From Nocardioides cynanchi (GTDB taxonomy: Bacteria > Actinomycetota > Actinomycetes > Propionibacteriales > Nocardioidaceae): 64,000 nucleotides of DNA. The position numbers were made by a program, and so were the translations under genes. This document shows, one piece after another, positions 62,530-64,000 of this stretch. Location: contig NZ_CP044344.1 in the NCBI RefSeq assembly GCF_008761635.1, positions 2,790,001 through 2,854,000 on the forward strand. The letters run 5' to 3'. The notes beneath the pieces were generated by a model. The model ran no database searches, was not told the DNA's origin, and saw only the letters and a program-made list of their open reading frames with translations. Every line of letters begins with the position of its first letter. Position 1 is the first letter of the stretch.

Positions 62530-63942
62530 GTGAGCGTGACGACACGGGAGACCGCGCGCAACGCACCCGGCGCCCGCCACATGTCCTACCGCCGGGCCCG
62601 CGCCGATCTCACGATCCGGGTGCTGGCGTCCTCGACCCTGTGGCTGAGCCTGCTGCTGGTCACCTACTGGTGGGAGGTCGACCGGGGCGTCCAGGACCTC
62701 GGCGGCTGGGCCACCGGCCTGACGTCGCTCGGCCGGCTGACCGGCCTGGTCGCCTCCGTGCTGCTCCTGGCCCAGGTCGTGCTGATGGCCCGCGTGCCGC
62801 GCCTCGAGGCGGCGTACGGCCAGGACCGGCTCGCCCACCTGCACCGCTACGTCGGGTTCACGTCGTTCAACCTGATGCTCGCCCACATCGTGCTGATCAC
62901 CTGGGGGTACGCCGCCGGGCAGGTCTCGCAGACCCCGACGACGCTGTGGCAGCTGATCACCCAGTACCGCGGGATGCTGCTGGCCACCGGCGGCACCGTC
63001 GCCCTGGTGATGGTCGTGGTGACCAGCATCAGGGCCGCGCGCCGGCGCCTGCGCTACGAGTCGTGGCACCTCCTGCACCTCTACGCCTACCTCGGTGTCG
63101 GGCTCGCGCTGCCCCACCAGCTCTGGACCGGCCAGCAGTTCCTCTCCTCCCCCGGCCGCACCTTCTTCTGGTGGACCGCCTGGGCGGTCGCCGCGGGTTC
63201 GGTGCTGGTCTGGCGGCTGGGCCTGCCGGCGGTGCGCAACCTGCGCCACCAGCTGCGGGTCAGCTCGGTGGTCCGCGAGACCGACGACATCGTCTCGGTG
63301 CACCTCACCGGCCGTCGGCTCGACCGGATGAACGCCGAAGCCGGGCAGTTCTTCACCTGGCGCTTCCTGGACGGCCCCGGCTGGACCCGCGCCCACCCCT
63401 ACTCCCTGTCGGCCGCCCCGGACGGCCGCAGCCTACGGATCACCGTGCAGTCGGTGGGCGACGGCAGCGAGGCCGCGTCCTGGCTCCAGCCCGGCACCCG
63501 GGTGCTCTTCGAGGGCCCGTTCGGCCGGCTCAGCCCGCGCGCCCGCTCGCGCCGCGGCGTCGCCCTGATCGGGGCCGGCGTCGGGATCACCCCGCTGCGG
63601 GCCCTCGCCGAAGGCCTCCGGCCGCCGCCCGGCGCCTGCGTGGTGCTGCACCGCTGGACCAGCGAGCCGCTCTTCCTCGACGAGTTCGCCACCCTCGGCC
63701 GCGAGTACGGCATCAACGTGCTCGACCTCCCCGGCCCCCGGCGCCGCGACGGCTCGTGGCTGCCGGTCGGTGTCGACCACCGCGTCGACGACCTCACGGC
63801 CCTGCGGCACTGGGTGCCCGACATCGCCGAGCGCGACGTCTACGTCTGCGGTCCCGAGGTCTGGACCGCCCTGGTCCGCGACACCCTGCTCCGCGCCGGC
63901 CTTCCCGAGGACCGGCTTCATCTCGAGACGTTCGGCTGGTGA
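62530..63942 (+). CDS. Ferric-reductase-like membrane flavohaemoprotein
   Basis: This 470-residue protein has about six N-terminal helices with the haem histidines (HLHRYVGFTSFNLMLAHIVL and ESWHLLHLYAYLGVGLALPH) followed by a soluble ferredoxin-NADP reductase module: HPYSLSAAPDG (FAD), LIGAGVGITPLRALAEGL (NADPH) and VYVCGPEVWTALVRD. It moves electrons across the membrane from NAD(P)H, perhaps to ferric iron or to the FMN-binding protein encoded next. The GTG start lies 5 bases before the FMN-binding gene's relatives would suggest an operon; the gap to that gene is four bases. Confidence 0.9.
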   Translation: MSVTTRETARNAPGARHMSYRRARADLTIRVLASSTLWLSLLLVTYWWEVDRGVQDLGGWATGLTSLGRLTGLVASVLLLAQVVLMARVPRLEAAYGQDRLAHLHRYVGFTSFNLMLAHIVLITWGYAAGQVSQTPTTLWQLITQYRGMLLATGGTVALVMVVVTSIRAARRRLRYESWHLLHLYAYLGVGLALPHQLWTGQQFLSSPGRTFFWWTAWAVAAGSVLVWRLGLPAVRNLRHQLRVSSVVRETDDIVSVHLTGRRLDRMNAEAGQFFTWRFLDGPGWTRAHPYSLSAAPDGRSLRITVQSVGDGSEAASWLQPGTRVLFEGPFGRLSPRARSRRGVALIGAGVGITPLRALAEGLRPPPGACVVLHRWTSEPLFLDEFATLGREYGINVLDLPGPRRRDGSWLPVGVDHRVDDLTALRHWVPDIAERDVYVCGPEVWTALVRDTLLRAGLPEDRLHLETFGW

Positions 63943-63946
63943 CCCC

Positions 63947-64000
63947 GTGAGACGCATCTCCTACTGGATCCTGAGCACGATCTCCGCGACCGTCCTGCTC
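63947..64000 (+). CDS. FMN-binding domain protein (partial, runs off right edge)
   Basis: Only the first 18 codons are visible: MRRISYWILSTISATVLL, the start of a signal-anchor helix. It follows the ferric-reductase-like gene by four bases. Proteins with this start and position in related bacteria are membrane-anchored FMN-binding (covalent flavin) redox proteins, so this is likely, but the domain itself is outside the window. Confidence 0.6.
   Translation, partial: MRRISYWILSTISATVLL

Overview
The window is chromosomal DNA from a very GC-rich actinobacterium. By eye it is about 70 % G+C, with GTG, ATG and TTG starts and many 4-base ATGA/GTGA gene overlaps. The gene content (ESX-type type VII secretion locus, tadA with its actinobacterial partner, a leaderless promoter style, an F420-type DDN oxidoreductase, the DUF6131 and DUF6328 families) and the repeats fit a Nocardioides-like member of the Propionibacteriales best. 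The genus is an inference. Coding density is high and no stretch of 300 bases lacks a gene; the longest gap (35424-35655) holds a 32-bp tandem array.

Layout. 1-11 kb: a type VII secretion locus. On the minus strand are a first EccD-like protein, two WXG100 proteins, two PE/PPE-like helical proteins, a second EccD and the start of eccB, which runs off the left edge. On the plus strand are eccC and a lipoprotein. 11-15 kb: a HerA-like ATPase, a ParB-like small protein with a LytR_C protein, and a cation/proton antiporter. 15-16.5 kb: an ECF sigma factor and its probable anti-sigma factor. 16.5-19.2 kb: a three-gene cassette (WXG-like protein, EspG-like chaperone, and an alpha/beta-hydrolase-like protein lacking its nucleophile) that looks like a satellite substrate module for the secretion system. 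19-26 kb: a MoxR/VWA pair, a frameshifted secreted copper-radical oxidase, a membrane glycosyltransferase, an enoyl-CoA hydratase, a universal-stress-like protein and a COG4705 membrane protein. 27-39.5 kb: an amino-acid permease, tRNA-Ser(CGA), tadA, upp, the three-gene proton-translocating transhydrogenase, thpR, a VIT1-type transporter, a lipoprotein, a bicovalent FAD oxidase, a sirtuin and a flavodoxin-fold reductase. 39.5-46.7 kb: glgX-treY-treZ, turning glycogen into trehalose, with a GNAT gene behind. 46.7-51.6 kb: an MFS exporter, a decayed gene, menB, a merR-trxA pair, a DDN-type oxidoreductase and an ACT-domain protein. 51.6-60.1 kb: recC-recB-recD. 60.1-64 kb: small membrane proteins, a LuxR-type regulator, a PAP2 phosphatase, and a ferric-reductase-like protein followed by the start of an FMN-binding protein.

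Three sequence-level patterns go beyond the gene list. (i) A palindromic repeat of about 26 bp (GGTGGTC...GACCACC), open in all six frames, sits in-frame inside two genes as a single copy and as tandem arrays; treY carries six copies. (ii) Near-identical 60-nt micro-ORFs precede recD and menB and overlap the downstream start by ATGA; the recD one also overlaps the recB stop, so it is inserted between two coupled genes. (iii) At least 13 genes carry TANNNT exactly 6 or 7 bases before the start codon, which indicates leaderless transcripts and fixes several start choices. There are also separate palindromic elements, one of which supplies the stop codon of thpR.
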